From IMG/VR virus record IMGVR_UViG_3300021964_006482, positions 1 to 39,547 of that record: a stretch of DNA of 39,547 bases; one strand, given 5' to 3'. The translations under genes were made by a program, and so were the position numbers. This document shows positions 7,013-15,188 of this stretch, in pieces; position 1 is the stretch's first letter, and each line of letters begins with the position of its first letter. The DNA is from a virus. The notes under the pieces were generated by a model that saw only the letters and a list, made by a program, of their open reading frames with translations, did not search any database and was not told where the DNA came from.

Positions 7013-7748
7013 TAACATAGTTTGTCATGCTGTGATCTGAAAAGTTGTCGATAGAACCTTTTTTGATTCCCATCCACATTCCACGCCAGCGATCTTTTAC
7101 ACGCTGCCATGCTGTTATCTTGCGAACGTTACCGTAAGCGTTCATATAATGTTCTTCACCATGATGTACATAACCCATAGCCGCTAGTGGAACCCGTGTA
7201 ACAATATCGTTGTTGTTTACCCAACGATGATGCTCTACATTTAAACTCTTGCAGTATGCTCTCCATCCTACTCTTGGCGAACCAAAGGTGTATAGTTCAA
7301 TAGGATCGTTTAGATCAATATTGTGTTTGCAACGGCTAGCCATAATAGTTGCCATAGCCGCTCCTAGTGAGTGTCCGCAGAACCAAAGTGTTTTGTTAAT
7401 ATTTGCTTTACGTAATATGTCTTCTTCAACCATAGGCCATAGTTCATCTACTTCTGCTTTGAACCCTCGATGTACCCGACTAACAGTTTCTGCTACAACA
7501 GGCATTGCTTTTAGATCTGCCTTGATGTCATTAAACTCTGATGGTTGTGTGCCGCGGCATGCGATAACAATATCTTCTTTGTTCATAAAACGATACGCTT
7601 GAGCACCGTCTCTGTTGTAAAACTCTACAGTTGTGAAGCCTAGTTTTTTTACTTGACTTTTTGCGTCCTTTTCGTTACAATAAGCTATACTTGCTAGTTT
7701 TGCAAACAATAAGGAACGTTCTTTGAAATTCATATCTTTTATTGACAT
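6984..7748 (-). CDS. Class 3 lipase (alpha/beta hydrolase)
   Basis: A 254-residue protein of the lipase class 3 type. The nucleophile is Ser127 in GHSLGA, the oxyanion region is CRGT (64-67), and the acid and base are probably Asp181 in NNNDIVTRVP and His239 in FSDHS. There is no signal peptide, so it should act in the cytoplasm or on the inner membrane, perhaps on host phospholipids or storage esters, or in lysis. The start at 7748 is chosen because GGAGGG lies directly before it; a longer frame from 7763 lacks a site. It faces the UDP-sugar dehydrogenase gene and overlaps its end. A late box lies upstream. Confidence 0.85.
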   Translation of the reverse strand: MSIKDMNFKERSLLFAKLASIAYCNEKDAKSQVKKLGFTTVEFYNRDGAQAYRFMNKEDIVIACRGTQPSEFNDIKADLKAMPVVAETVSRVHRGFKAEVDELWPMVEEDILRKANINKTLWFCGHSLGAAMATIMASRCKHNIDLNDPIELYTFGSPRVGWRAYCKSLNVEHHRWVNNNDIVTRVPLAAMGYVHHGEEHYMNAYGNVRKITAWQRVKDRWRGMWMGIKKGSIDNFSDHSMTNYVTNLEKYLAE

Positions 7749-7774
7749 TTTGCCCTCCATCATGTATACTACTC

Positions 7775-7796
7775 ATATTTATCGTAACGCTAAATA
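7775..7796. promoter_or_regulatory. Divergent late promoters
   Basis: ATAAATAT on the minus strand (7782 to 7775) serves the lipase; TAAATA on the plus strand (7791-7796) serves the block from 7815. The two boxes are only eight bases apart. Confidence 0.55.
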
Positions 7797-7814
7797 CATT
7801 ACGGAGTAGAAATA

Positions 7815-8078
7815 ATGAAAAAGCGTACACGTTCGATACTAGAAGAGTTAAACTCTGTTCATGGTAACAGAGATAATGATCATCTTATTGATACAACAGC
7901 AAATAATATTATAGAAAGTGCTATTAATCTTTTAACAAGAATACACAGCCACTATGATAGTGAAACTGCTGGTGAGCTAGAGCGACGATTCATTAACAGT
8001 ATTAAAGGCGGTGACCCTCGCAAGTTCCGCAGAAGTATGAACAAAATAATAGAGAGTAAAAAGAATGACGATTCTTAA
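7815..8078 (+). CDS. Unknown small phage protein (87 aa)
   Basis: An 87-residue, highly charged and mostly helical protein (MKKRTRSILEELNS... to a basic MNKIIESKKNDDS end). A late box and a CGGAG ribosome binding site precede it. It overlaps the next gene by 14 bases and opens the long late block to 15.2 kb. No domain recognised. Confidence 0.6.
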   Translation: MKKRTRSILEELNSVHGNRDNDHLIDTTANNIIESAINLLTRIHSHYDSETAGELERRFINSIKGGDPRKFRRSMNKIIESKKNDDS

Positions 8079-8943
8079 AGAAGGTGGTAACATATTCAAA
8101 ACACAAGAAGGACCACTAACACAGCGTATACCTACACCGGCAGTAAGACCTACTGTTGCTGCGATTGAAAAGATTGTAGGTTTGGAGTTTGTTGACGATG
8201 ACTTGCTAGGTACAACAGGCAAGAAAGTAAATCCTGATGGAACATTTGAAAAGAACAGTTCCGGTGACTTAGATCTAAACACTGACCTAAACAAAATAAG
8301 CAAAGAAGAACTAAAAACAAAACTTGTCGCTTGGTGTAAGAAGCAAGGTATTCCAGATGATCAAATCATAAACATGAGCAAAAAGGATATGATTGCCAAA
8401 ACTGGAGATAAAAGCGCAGTACCATTTACAGGTGGGTATATTCACGATGCTGGCGACCAAGTACATTTCCGTATGCCTATAGCAGGCGGCAAAGGATTTG
8501 TGCAAACTGACTTTATGATGACAACTAACCCAGATCTACAACGTGGAGCCAAGCGTGGCGGCACAGAGCAGTACAGTGGTAAAGACAGAGCTATCTTACT
8601 ATCAAGTATTGCAAGAGGCAGAGGCTATAAGTTTAGCCCTAAGTTTGGTGTAGTTGACCCAAACAAAGGCGACGAAGTAGTTGCAGACAACTGGAACGAT
8701 ATTGCAGTTATCTTACTAGGTCCAGGTGCTAAAGAAGCAGATACGCACACTGTAGAAAGTATGCTTGCAAAGATCAAAGGCGATCCAAACTATGAAACGC
8801 TTATTGGTCCTTGGAAAGAAGCAATGGAAAAAGAAGGTAAGAGTGTTCCTGAGTCAACTGGATATACAACACTAGAAGACAAACAACTTGCCCGCATTAA
8901 AGAACTAAGTGGTAGTTTACTTAACAGTACGAGAATGCTATGA
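8065..8943 (+). CDS. Conserved T4-like phage protein, unknown role
   Basis: The 292-residue product starts MTILKEGGNIF, in which LKE|G resembles a T4 prohead-protease cleavage site. The middle (GGYIHDAGDQVHFRMPI, GFVQTDFMMT, then SGKDRAILLSSIARGRGYKF) looks like a mixed alpha/beta domain, and its order of segments reminds me of nucleotidyltransferase-fold proteins, though catalytic residues cannot be assigned. It overlaps its successor by ATGA. The two genes are probably a functional pair. Confidence 0.65.
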   Translation: MTILKEGGNIFKTQEGPLTQRIPTPAVRPTVAAIEKIVGLEFVDDDLLGTTGKKVNPDGTFEKNSSGDLDLNTDLNKISKEELKTKLVAWCKKQGIPDDQIINMSKKDMIAKTGDKSAVPFTGGYIHDAGDQVHFRMPIAGGKGFVQTDFMMTTNPDLQRGAKRGGTEQYSGKDRAILLSSIARGRGYKFSPKFGVVDPNKGDEVVADNWNDIAVILLGPGAKEADTHTVESMLAKIKGDPNYETLIGPWKEAMEKEGKSVPESTGYTTLEDKQLARIKELSGSLLNSTRML

Positions 8944-10037
8944 GATTTACAGAGTTCCGCACAGTTCTTACAGAAGCAGCAAAGGTAGGTAGAGAGTACC
9001 AACACCTAGAGGACCTTGTGTTCGTAAAAGGATCTAAGGGTGCTATGGAAGCAGCCGATGTACTAGAAAAACTAGGCAGCGATACAGGTGATGTTGCTAT
9101 TAAGTGGGACGGTAACCCTACTATCTATTGGGGTAGAGAAAACGACGGAACCTTTGTACTTGTAGGCAAAAACGGTTGGGGTCGTAACAAAAGCACAAGC
9201 GCAGACGATCTAAGCAACTTTATTAAAAACTCAGGTAAGGGTGTAGAAGAAGAACCGTGGAGAGAAGACTTTGGCTCCGACATGGCAGAGATATTTGAAA
9301 TAATGAAAGCAGCTACACCTCCGACTTTCCGTGGATTCGTTTACGGAGATTTACTTTACACTCCTAGGAAACCATTCAAAAAAACCGAAGGTGCTGTAGA
9401 GTTTACGCCGAACAAAGTCACTTATACAGTCAAGAACAAAAGCCAACTCGGCGAGCGCATAGCGAACTCAAAAGTTGGTGTAGTAGTTCATACTAAGTTT
9501 GACGAGTTCGGCAGTAAATCTAGTACACCAGTTGATGATGTACAAGAACTCAACAGTAGAGACGCAGTGGTACTAGGACAAACTTATGTTGCACACCAAC
9601 CCAAAGTAGATACTAAGGAAGTTAACAGCATAAGAAAAATAGCACAGTCTAACGCAAAAGCCATTGATACATTTATTGCAGGCACAAAAGGTTTAACTAA
9701 TCCTGCAGGTATCATATATACATACATGAATCATATGACTCGTGTACAGCAGTTAGACAATGTTGATAAAGGGTTCTTTGACTGGCTTAAACAAAGCAAA
9801 GTAAGTCAAGGACAGCAAGCAAAACTAGCAGAACTAGATCAACAAACTGGAGGTCTTAATGCTATTTTTGGTCTTGTAAAACAAATCATGTCTGTAAAGG
9901 ATCATATCATAGATCAGTTAGACGATGCCGATGCAGACGTTAAGGCAACAACAGCAGGTCAAAAAGGCGGCGAAGGTTATGTCGCTCTTGGAAGTAAAAC
10001 TAAACTAGTGCCACGCAAACGCTGGCAACCAAACTAA
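8940..10037 (+). CDS. DUF6267-like protein with ligase-like motifs
   Basis: A 365-residue protein of a type I recall as DUF6267 in T4-like phages. Residues 55-58 (KWDG in AIKWDGNPTIYWG) match motif I, KxDG, of covalent nucleotidyltransferases such as RNA and DNA ligases. FRGFVYGDLLY (130-140) could be motif III, and EGYV (345-348) with KLVPRKRW (355-362) at the C-terminus resemble motifs IV and V. The N-terminus MRFTEFRTVLTE|AA fits a capsid-targeting peptide with an LxE|A cleavage site. If both hold, it is a nucleotidyltransferase packaged in the head. Function is inferred only. Confidence 0.7.
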   Translation: MRFTEFRTVLTEAAKVGREYQHLEDLVFVKGSKGAMEAADVLEKLGSDTGDVAIKWDGNPTIYWGRENDGTFVLVGKNGWGRNKSTSADDLSNFIKNSGKGVEEEPWREDFGSDMAEIFEIMKAATPPTFRGFVYGDLLYTPRKPFKKTEGAVEFTPNKVTYTVKNKSQLGERIANSKVGVVVHTKFDEFGSKSSTPVDDVQELNSRDAVVLGQTYVAHQPKVDTKEVNSIRKIAQSNAKAIDTFIAGTKGLTNPAGIIYTYMNHMTRVQQLDNVDKGFFDWLKQSKVSQGQQAKLAELDQQTGGLNAIFGLVKQIMSVKDHIIDQLDDADADVKATTAGQKGGEGYVALGSKTKLVPRKRWQPN

Positions 10038-10046
10038 GGAAGTAAA

Positions 10047-10439
10047 ATGAAAATCAATGAAGTTATTGCTCGCGAAGCAAACTATGAAACTGGCGAAGGT
10101 AATCGCAAACTAGCAGCTATTGGTCGTGTACTTATGGATCGTGCTGCAACAACAAAAGACGATGCACTATCAAATCTAATGGCAAAAGTTGGTAACGAAC
10201 TTACAAGTTACGATACAACATTTGGTGCTCGCTCACTGCCTGAGCTACTTAAGAAAGCTGATGTTTCAAAAGAAATGCTGATGAAGCTGATGAAGTACGG
10301 TGAAGCTGAACTTAAAAAAGGCGGCGATGTCAAGAAGGGTGCTGACACTCCAGATATGGATGACGAACCAGAAGATATGGGCGGACCAAGTGACGACGAT
10401 ATTGCCCGTCAAGCAGATATGAGAGCTAAAGGCAAGTAA
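10047..10439 (+). CDS. Putative internal head protein, unknown
   Basis: A 130-residue protein starting MKINEVIAREAN, the same N-terminal pattern as several neighbours and similar to T4 internal-protein targeting peptides. The C-terminal third is very acidic (DTPDMDDEPEDMGGPSDDD). The middle is helical. A GGAAG ribosome binding site is present, and it is coupled to the next gene by TAATG. No enzymatic motif seen. Confidence 0.65.
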   Translation: MKINEVIAREANYETGEGNRKLAAIGRVLMDRAATTKDDALSNLMAKVGNELTSYDTTFGARSLPELLKKADVSKEMLMKLMKYGEAELKKGGDVKKGADTPDMDDEPEDMGGPSDDDIARQADMRAKGK

Positions 10440-11302
10440 TGGACTTTATCAAGGACCTTCATGAAGCAAGGATGACCAAGGACAATGGTCCTAGTCGAAA
10501 ACTAACATACACTGATTGTGCAGAGCGTATGTACCTTACTCTGTTGGCTCTTGAAACTATGAGACAGTATCCAGAGTACAAAGGATTTGTACAAAGATAC
10601 TGCAAAAAGACCAGCGGGTTTGAGCTATACAAATACTATCGTATTATGGGCACAGACTTGTACAACTTTCTTTACTTCCTAGTTGGCAGTCAAGACAAGC
10701 TCAAAGACCCAGAAAGTGCAACAGCATTTGCACAAAAGATAAAAAGAAGTGTACCTATCATGGATATCAATAGGCACATTCAATCATTGGCTAGAGGTGC
10801 AGAACCTACACTTACAACAAAGATGTTTCTTAGTATTGAAAGTGTATTCAATATCACAAACGCAGACTACAAAATGATACGCAGAGGTTTGCAAGACTAT
10901 CGCAAACTTACAAAAGCAGACAAAGAAAGATTAGTAACAAGATTGATATTTGCTGTTCGTGCTAAACTACGTTCAAGTGATTTTATAGATGATTTTGAAA
11001 AGTTTGCTGCAATCAAGAATCTTGAAACACCATTTGTACAAGATCCAGAACCAACTATTAGCACACCAGATATTAGCACAGCAACACAGGACTTTGCACT
11101 GTATAGATATCTAGTTGGTGCTGACAAACTACAGTTAACAAAAGCATTTCTTAATAATATGAAAGACGGTAAAGCCACAAGTTCTAACATGAATCAAGCA
11201 TATTTGCCAGCAGTTAAGATGATAGATGACATTGTAAGTGGCGGTCCTGCATACGTACAACAGCTAAGAGCACTGCATCAGAGAGCAAAAAAGCGCCGTT
11301 AA
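10439..11302 (+). CDS. Conserved phage protein, probably head-associated
   Basis: A 287-residue, helical, basic protein. The start MDFIKDLHEAR contains LHE|A, a good match to the T4 prohead protease site, within a targeting-peptide-like N-terminus. The remainder has many Tyr and Lys residues and ends in a basic RALHQRAKKRR. No catalytic motif recognised. It ends the first part of the late block, before a new late promoter at 11325. Confidence 0.65.
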   Translation: MDFIKDLHEARMTKDNGPSRKLTYTDCAERMYLTLLALETMRQYPEYKGFVQRYCKKTSGFELYKYYRIMGTDLYNFLYFLVGSQDKLKDPESATAFAQKIKRSVPIMDINRHIQSLARGAEPTLTTKMFLSIESVFNITNADYKMIRRGLQDYRKLTKADKERLVTRLIFAVRAKLRSSDFIDDFEKFAAIKNLETPFVQDPEPTISTPDISTATQDFALYRYLVGADKLQLTKAFLNNMKDGKATSSNMNQAYLPAVKMIDDIVSGGPAYVQQLRALHQRAKKRR

Positions 11303-11324
11303 GAGCCATTTTTCCTGTTAAATG

Positions 11325-11331
11325 ATAAATA
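11325..11331 (+). promoter_or_regulatory. Late promoter box
   Basis: ATAAATA in the context gataaatat, 60 bases before the ATG at 11392. Confidence 0.5.
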
Positions 11332-11391
11332 TAAATGTAAAAGACGCAAGAGAAAGGCGTTTTGACCATTTAGAGAAACAGGAGAATAAAA

Positions 11392-11739
11392 ATGGCAGCA
11401 ACTTATGACTTTACACCAGCTAATGGTGGAACAAACGCAGTAGGCTCAATCGAGTCAGTAGCACAGCTAGACGCATATCTAGTAAACGTCGGTGACGGAT
11501 CAGGCGGAGCAGAAGATCTACGTGCCATAGACGGCGCATACGGTTCAGTATATGACATGATCCTACGTGAACTACAGCCACTAATGGCTTTTGCACCGAA
11601 TGATGCAAGTGGTAACATTCACATCATCGTTGATGGACACGCAAACACAGCAGCTTCACTTCTAGCACGTCTAGAAGCAATCGACGGAGTTGGAAACGAC
11701 TCAAGCGTAACAGCAGCTTCAAGCATCACTATTGCTTAA
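11392..11739 (+). CDS. Small abundant-type virion protein
   Basis: A 115-residue acidic protein, rich in Ala, Gly and Ser, with no Cys, membrane span or charge clusters. It has an excellent AGGAG ribosome binding site, its own late promoter and its own strong terminator, so it is a single-gene high-expression unit. These traits fit a decoration or minor structural protein; the sequence itself shows no known motif. Confidence 0.6.
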   Translation: MAATYDFTPANGGTNAVGSIESVAQLDAYLVNVGDGSGGAEDLRAIDGAYGSVYDMILRELQPLMAFAPNDASGNIHIIVDGHANTAASLLARLEAIDGVGNDSSVTAASSITIA

Positions 11740-11790
11740 TATTTCCTAACTACCTTAGGAACCGTGATTGCTTACACAGGCGTCACACTA

Positions 11791-11820
11791 AACAGCCACT
11801 TTATAAGTGGCTGTTTTTTT
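11791..11820 (+). terminator. Rho-independent terminator
   Basis: ACAGCCACTT (11792-11801) pairs with AAGTGGCTGT (11805-11814 region) around a short loop and runs into seven T's. Confidence 0.88.
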
Positions 11821-11825
11821 ATGAC

Positions 11826-11832
11826 TTAAATA
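11826..11832 (+). promoter_or_regulatory. Late box four bases before ATG
   Basis: TTAAATA at 11826-11832, ATG at 11837. It follows the terminator directly, so this is the only visible promoter for the gene and the mRNA would be leaderless. Confidence 0.5.
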
Positions 11833-11836
11833 CTGC

Positions 11837-12226
11837 ATGCGCTTTAATATACATACTTTATTTGACATTACTGAAACACGAGCCCGCAAAGGCGATGATG
11901 GTTATAAAGTTAAACAGCAGCAAAACTATTTGAGTATACTCAATACAATAGGGCTTAGAGTCAATCCGACTTATATAAGCGAGCCCACTTGCGAAGAAAA
12001 GATTATAAAAGGATTTGGCACAGACTATAAAGGAAAGCAACGAGTATGGCGCTATTCTTTTGATGTTGATTATGAAGGCGCATTGGATATAGCTACTATG
12101 ATAAACGACTTTGATCTGTGTCCTATTATAACAGGACTAGAAGAAACAGTTGACATTAAACCAAGCGTTATCAGAACCCAAGATAAAGCAAAAACCAATA
12201 TTATTTTTGAACTAGAAGATAAATAA
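11837..12226 (+). CDS. Conserved T4-like phage protein, unknown
   Basis: A 129-residue protein of a kind I recognise from T4-like marine phages: MRFNIHTLFDITETRARK, then KQQQNYLSILNTIGLRVNP and KGKQRVWRYSFDVDYE. Function unknown. The start codon lies four bases from a late box and has no ribosome binding site, so translation is probably leaderless. DITE|T near residue 13 would also satisfy the head-protease site pattern, but the N-terminus differs from the other candidates. Confidence 0.7.
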   Translation: MRFNIHTLFDITETRARKGDDGYKVKQQQNYLSILNTIGLRVNPTYISEPTCEEKIIKGFGTDYKGKQRVWRYSFDVDYEGALDIATMINDFDLCPIITGLEETVDIKPSVIRTQDKAKTNIIFELEDK

Positions 12227-12314
12227 TAATGTTACATTGTAACCAGGCACATTAATAACAACTACTAAAGGCCAACTACGAGTTTACTTTACTTTAATTT
12301 TAACGGAGATTAAT

Positions 12315-12545
12315 GTGTCAACAACACAACTTGAAAAAGAAAATCTAGAAGCGCACGTAGATTTATGCGCACAGCGTTATGACGTCTTAGAGGCTCGTCT
12401 CACCAAAGTTGAGCAAAAAGTAGACGACATTCATACACTTATCCAAAACGGTCAGCAATCAATGACTAAAGTTATTATTGGTGCAGCTGGCACAATCGTA
12501 GCAGGACTACTTTCCACTATCGTCGTAATATTAATGAATATGTAA
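12315..12545 (+). CDS. Coiled-coil protein with C-terminal membrane anchor
   Basis: A 76-residue protein starting with GTG after a CGGAG site; an overlapping ATG in another frame gives only a short peptide. Residues 5-45 form a heptad-rich helix (VDLCAQRYDVLEARLTKVEQKVDDI) and 53-74 a membrane span ending in VVILMNM. The arrangement resembles XhlA/holin-accessory proteins, so a lysis or envelope role is possible, and similar small proteins are found in T4-like marine phages. Confidence 0.65.
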   Translation: MSTTQLEKENLEAHVDLCAQRYDVLEARLTKVEQKVDDIHTLIQNGQQSMTKVIIGAAGTIVAGLLSTIVVILMNM

Positions 12546-12554
12546 TCACTCGCG

Positions 12555-12561
12555 ATAAATA
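12555..12561 (+). promoter_or_regulatory. Late box five bases before ATG
   Basis: ATAAATA at 12555-12561, ATG at 12567; the expected +1 falls on the A of the start codon. Confidence 0.55.
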
Positions 12562-12566
12562 ACTAT

Positions 12567-12866
12567 ATGTTACTACGCGAGTTTTTTATTGACGAAAATA
12601 CCGAACTAGAAGAAGCACAAACTTGGGCACGTTCTGGAAAGAAAGTTGTTCGCAAGTATCGTTGTAATTCTGGTCCTAGAAAGAATCGCATTGTTGCAAA
12701 GATGCAGCAGTGTTTTGCAGCACCTAATATTAAAGCAAGGATGTCTCTTAAGAGAACCAAAGCAAGATTAGGCAAACGTTTAGCACGAAAAGCAAAAAGG
12801 ACTAAACGTATTAATGCAGCTTCACGTAGAGTGCAAGCAATGAACAGAAGTTCAAGGAGAAGGTAA
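12567..12866 (+). CDS. Basic putative internal DNA-binding head protein
   Basis: A 99-residue, extremely basic protein. Its short N-terminus MLLREFFIDE|N looks like a head-targeting peptide with an IDE cleavage site. The body is Arg/Lys rich, with GKKVVRKYRCNSGPRKNRIVAK as core, and the end is a polyarginine-like tail. The core is repeated in the next gene, so the two are tandem paralogues. It should bind DNA and may be injected with it. Translation seems leaderless from the late box at 12555. Coupled to the next gene by TAATG. Confidence 0.7.
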   Translation: MLLREFFIDENTELEEAQTWARSGKKVVRKYRCNSGPRKNRIVAKMQQCFAAPNIKARMSLKRTKARLGKRLARKAKRTKRINAASRRVQAMNRSSRRR

Positions 12867-13240
12867 TGCAACTTCGCGAGCTTATCACAGAATGGGTATG
12901 CGGCGACTGTTATGCAGAACCGTGTCAATGTGAAAGTCTAGACGAAGGTGTTACAACCATATTCGGTAAGAGTGGTAACAAGACTGTACGTAAATACAGA
13001 TGTACATCAGGAACACGCAAAGGGCGTATTGTTGCAAAGCCCAGCACTTGCACAGCACCAGCTAACGTAAAAGCAAGTGTTACATTGAAAAAAACACGCC
13101 GATCAAAAGGCAAAACTATTGGTATTAAAAGTGCCAGAACAAAGAGAACTAATCCTGCAAGCCAAAAGTTAAGAAATCTTAACGTAGGCCGCAGAAGGAT
13201 TAAACCAAGAAAACGCAGAGGCGCAGGGAAAAGACTATGA
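12866..13240 (+). CDS. Basic paralogue with Cys cluster
   Basis: A 124-residue paralogue of the preceding protein: the shared core is KTVRKYRCTSGTRKGRIVAK, followed by C.APANVKASVTLKKT and a long Arg/Lys tail. It starts MQLRELITE|W, again of the targeting-peptide type. Unlike its neighbour it carries a CGDCYAEPCQC cluster at residues 12-22 that could bind zinc. It overlaps the next gene by ATGA. I infer a nucleic-acid-binding virion protein. Confidence 0.7.
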   Translation: MQLRELITEWVCGDCYAEPCQCESLDEGVTTIFGKSGNKTVRKYRCTSGTRKGRIVAKPSTCTAPANVKASVTLKKTRRSKGKTIGIKSARTKRTNPASQKLRNLNVGRRRIKPRKRRGAGKRL

Positions 13241-13473
13241 AGATTAACGAGATTATTGTAGAAACAGGTATGTTGCAAATCGAAAAAGACGATGATAAAG
13301 AAACAGTACTAGTTGATCCTAAAACACAAGTCAAAACAGTTGTGCCAAAGGACCCAAGAAAACCAGGTATGATCAAAACAAATGCTCAGGGCAAACTTGA
13401 ACTTGATACAAAAACATCAGGTGAAATAGAGCGTGGAATCAAACCTGGGGATGCAGTTATGGTTAAACAATGA
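13237..13473 (+). CDS. Small phage protein, putative head-packaged
   Basis: A 78-residue protein starting MKINEIIVE|TG, the clearest copy of the shared N-terminal pattern. The rest is hydrophilic and beta-prone (KETVLVDPKTQVKTVVPKD), with no known domain. It is linked to both neighbours by ATGA overlaps. Confidence 0.6.
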   Translation: MKINEIIVETGMLQIEKDDDKETVLVDPKTQVKTVVPKDPRKPGMIKTNAQGKLELDTKTSGEIERGIKPGDAVMVKQ

Positions 13474-13682
13474 AGATTAATGAACTTATATCAACATTTA
13501 GTATATTCACTTCAAAGGAAGAGTCTGAGTTATTAGAAAGAATAACACAGCCTTCTATGTTGCGTACATATACTGAACGCGAACAGTTCGTTATTAACAA
13601 CCTTATTAGGAAAAGCCTGGTAAGTAAAGTTATCCATAACAATGAGATTATAGTGGTCCCTAATGAACAAACAAATCCTTAA
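13470..13682 (+). CDS. Small phage protein, unknown
   Basis: A 70-residue protein starting MKINELISTFSIF, sharing the first six residues with its upstream neighbour but lacking a cleavage-site glutamate. The rest (LLERITQPSMLRTYTEREQFVINNLIRKSLV, split by a turn) is helical and may be a small winged-helix-like unit. It overlaps the next gene by 20 bases. Confidence 0.55.
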   Translation: MKINELISTFSIFTSKEESELLERITQPSMLRTYTEREQFVINNLIRKSLVSKVIHNNEIIVVPNEQTNP

Positions 13683-14079
13683 AGAACTCGAAGACATTGT
13701 CAATCGAGGTTTAGCCGACTCTTACTTCCCAGTATTATCTAAGAATACAGTTCGTATCAAACATATGATGGTGCGTAAAAGTAAGAATGGATATATTGTT
13801 ATTGATGCCAAAGAAGGCGAGCAAGTAGCTTTTACAGAGTTTAAATCAACAGCTCTTGCTATTGCTAAATCTAAAGCAAAAGGATACAATAATATAACTA
13901 AACTTTTAGATTTAGAACATGAACTAGCTAAACACTTTCGTGATGCTTTGTTCTTTAAAAACACTATAAATAACACAACAGACGACTTTATAAAAGAAAC
14001 TAGACAAGTTAGACTAGATATTGCACTAGAAAAGTCAAAACAAGTACGCCGGGAAATAGATTATTTCATCTTTTCTTGA
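13663..14079 (+). CDS. Conserved phage protein, unknown
   Basis: A 138-residue, Lys-rich helical protein with a short beta segment (VRKSKNGYIVIDAKEG) in the first half. I recall similar proteins in T4-like marine phages without a known function. Its start lies inside the preceding gene, suggesting translational coupling. Confidence 0.6.
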   Translation: MNKQILKELEDIVNRGLADSYFPVLSKNTVRIKHMMVRKSKNGYIVIDAKEGEQVAFTEFKSTALAIAKSKAKGYNNITKLLDLEHELAKHFRDALFFKNTINNTTDDFIKETRQVRLDIALEKSKQVRREIDYFIFS

Positions 14080-14085
14080 TAAATA
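14079..14085 (+). promoter_or_regulatory. Late promoter box
   Basis: ATAAATA at 14079-14085 in context gataaatac; ATG at 14121 with an AGGAAG site. Confidence 0.5.
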
Positions 14086-14120
14086 CTTTATAAAATATAT
14101 GCATATAAACAGGAAGAGCC

Positions 14121-15181
14121 ATGCACATTAGAGAATTTACAAAACCAGTTACAGCAAAGTCACTGAACGAAAGTCTAACAAAACGCTTCGGTGCTAAGAT
14201 TAATATTGATGGGTTTACTACAGAACAACTACAAGATGTTCGTAACAAACTACGTACTAAAGTATTCAATGTCGAAACTACAGAAAGTTTTGATAGTGTA
14301 CAAAAAGAAGATTACGCTAAGAACAAACTATTTTTAGATGTATTAAATGCCGCTATTGCAGAGCGTGATGATAATATTATTGACGCTATCGACGAAGCAG
14401 TAGAACAAGTAAACGAAGGCGCAGAAGATGCAGCTGAACTTGTTATGGCAGCAAAGGATATGGTTGACCGTGTTACTGGTTGGATGGAAGACACAGCTGA
14501 AATGCAAACTGAATCGATGCTAGAACTTGCTGATGCTATTCGCGATGAGATGGGCTCTGCTCAAAGCGAATCATTTACAGAAACAGTAAAGCCAGCTCTT
14601 GAAGCAATGTATGCAGCAATGGAAACAACTCGAGTTACACTAACACAAGGTGTTGGTATGTTAACAGGCGAAGGTGAAGCACCAGAAGCAATGGGTGACG
14701 AAGTACCAGCTGAAGAACCAGCAATGGAACCAACAGTTGATGCAGAAGTTGATGCAGAAGTTGATGCAGCTGATGACGGTATGGGTGCAGCAGATGCAGC
14801 AGCCGGAGGCGAAGAGCCAATGGGCCGTGAAAAGCGTGAAAGCGTGGAACGAAAAAAAAAGATCTAACTGAGCGCGATGACGCTCTTTTCAATGTACTTG
14901 ATCATTTAAAGGATTCTGGCAAGAAAGCTGTCAGCATTAAGAAACTTGATCAGTATATGCGCAATACTCACAACACAGAATTTTCCTACGACACATTTAA
15001 AGCAGCTTATGATTCGGATCCACGAATCAAAACTATTGTAACAAACTTTGACAAAGACAAAATAGAGTTTAAGCAAAGTGAAGTTGATGATGTACAAAGC
15101 AAAGGCGAACCAGGACGTCCTGGTGCTGACGAAGTAGGAAAAATGGCCAAGAACGCAACTGATCTTGGCGATAAACTATAA
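14121..15181 (+). CDS. Head-associated protein with -1 frameshift (247 + 106 aa)
   Basis: The zero-frame product is 248 residues: MHIREF start with LNE|S at 15-18, a domain seen in T4-like phage head proteins (FGAKINIDGFTTEQLQDVR), a long helical region, and an acidic, repeat-like tail (DAEVDAEVDAADD). It stops just after a run of nine A's. Reading -1 at A AAA AAG (14855-14861) continues for 106 residues to a stop at 15179-15181, giving 353 residues; that downstream frame has no start codon with a ribosome binding site. Either the long form is made by programmed frameshifting or the A-run is an assembly or mutational indel. Probably a head core or scaffold component. Confidence 0.65.
14855..14885 (+). 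promoter_or_regulatory. Candidate -1 frameshift signal (dnaX-like)
   Basis: Slippery heptamer A AAA AAG at 14855-14861, in the correct phase, followed after eight bases by a hairpin GAGCG (14870-14874) / CGCTC (14881-14885). The heptamer is the one used by E. coli dnaX. Confidence 0.55.
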
Positions 15182-15188
15182 AAATAAC

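Noticed and set aside
12563-13278. Minus-strand open frames opposite the basic proteins
   Set aside because: They are reverse shadows of Arg/Lys-rich codons, giving Leu/Phe/Cys-rich sequences with no ribosome binding site.
14957-15181. Independent 74-codon gene starting MRNTHNTEF
   Set aside because: No ribosome binding site, and the frame is open back to the A-run where it joins the upstream gene; treated as the frameshifted C-terminus.
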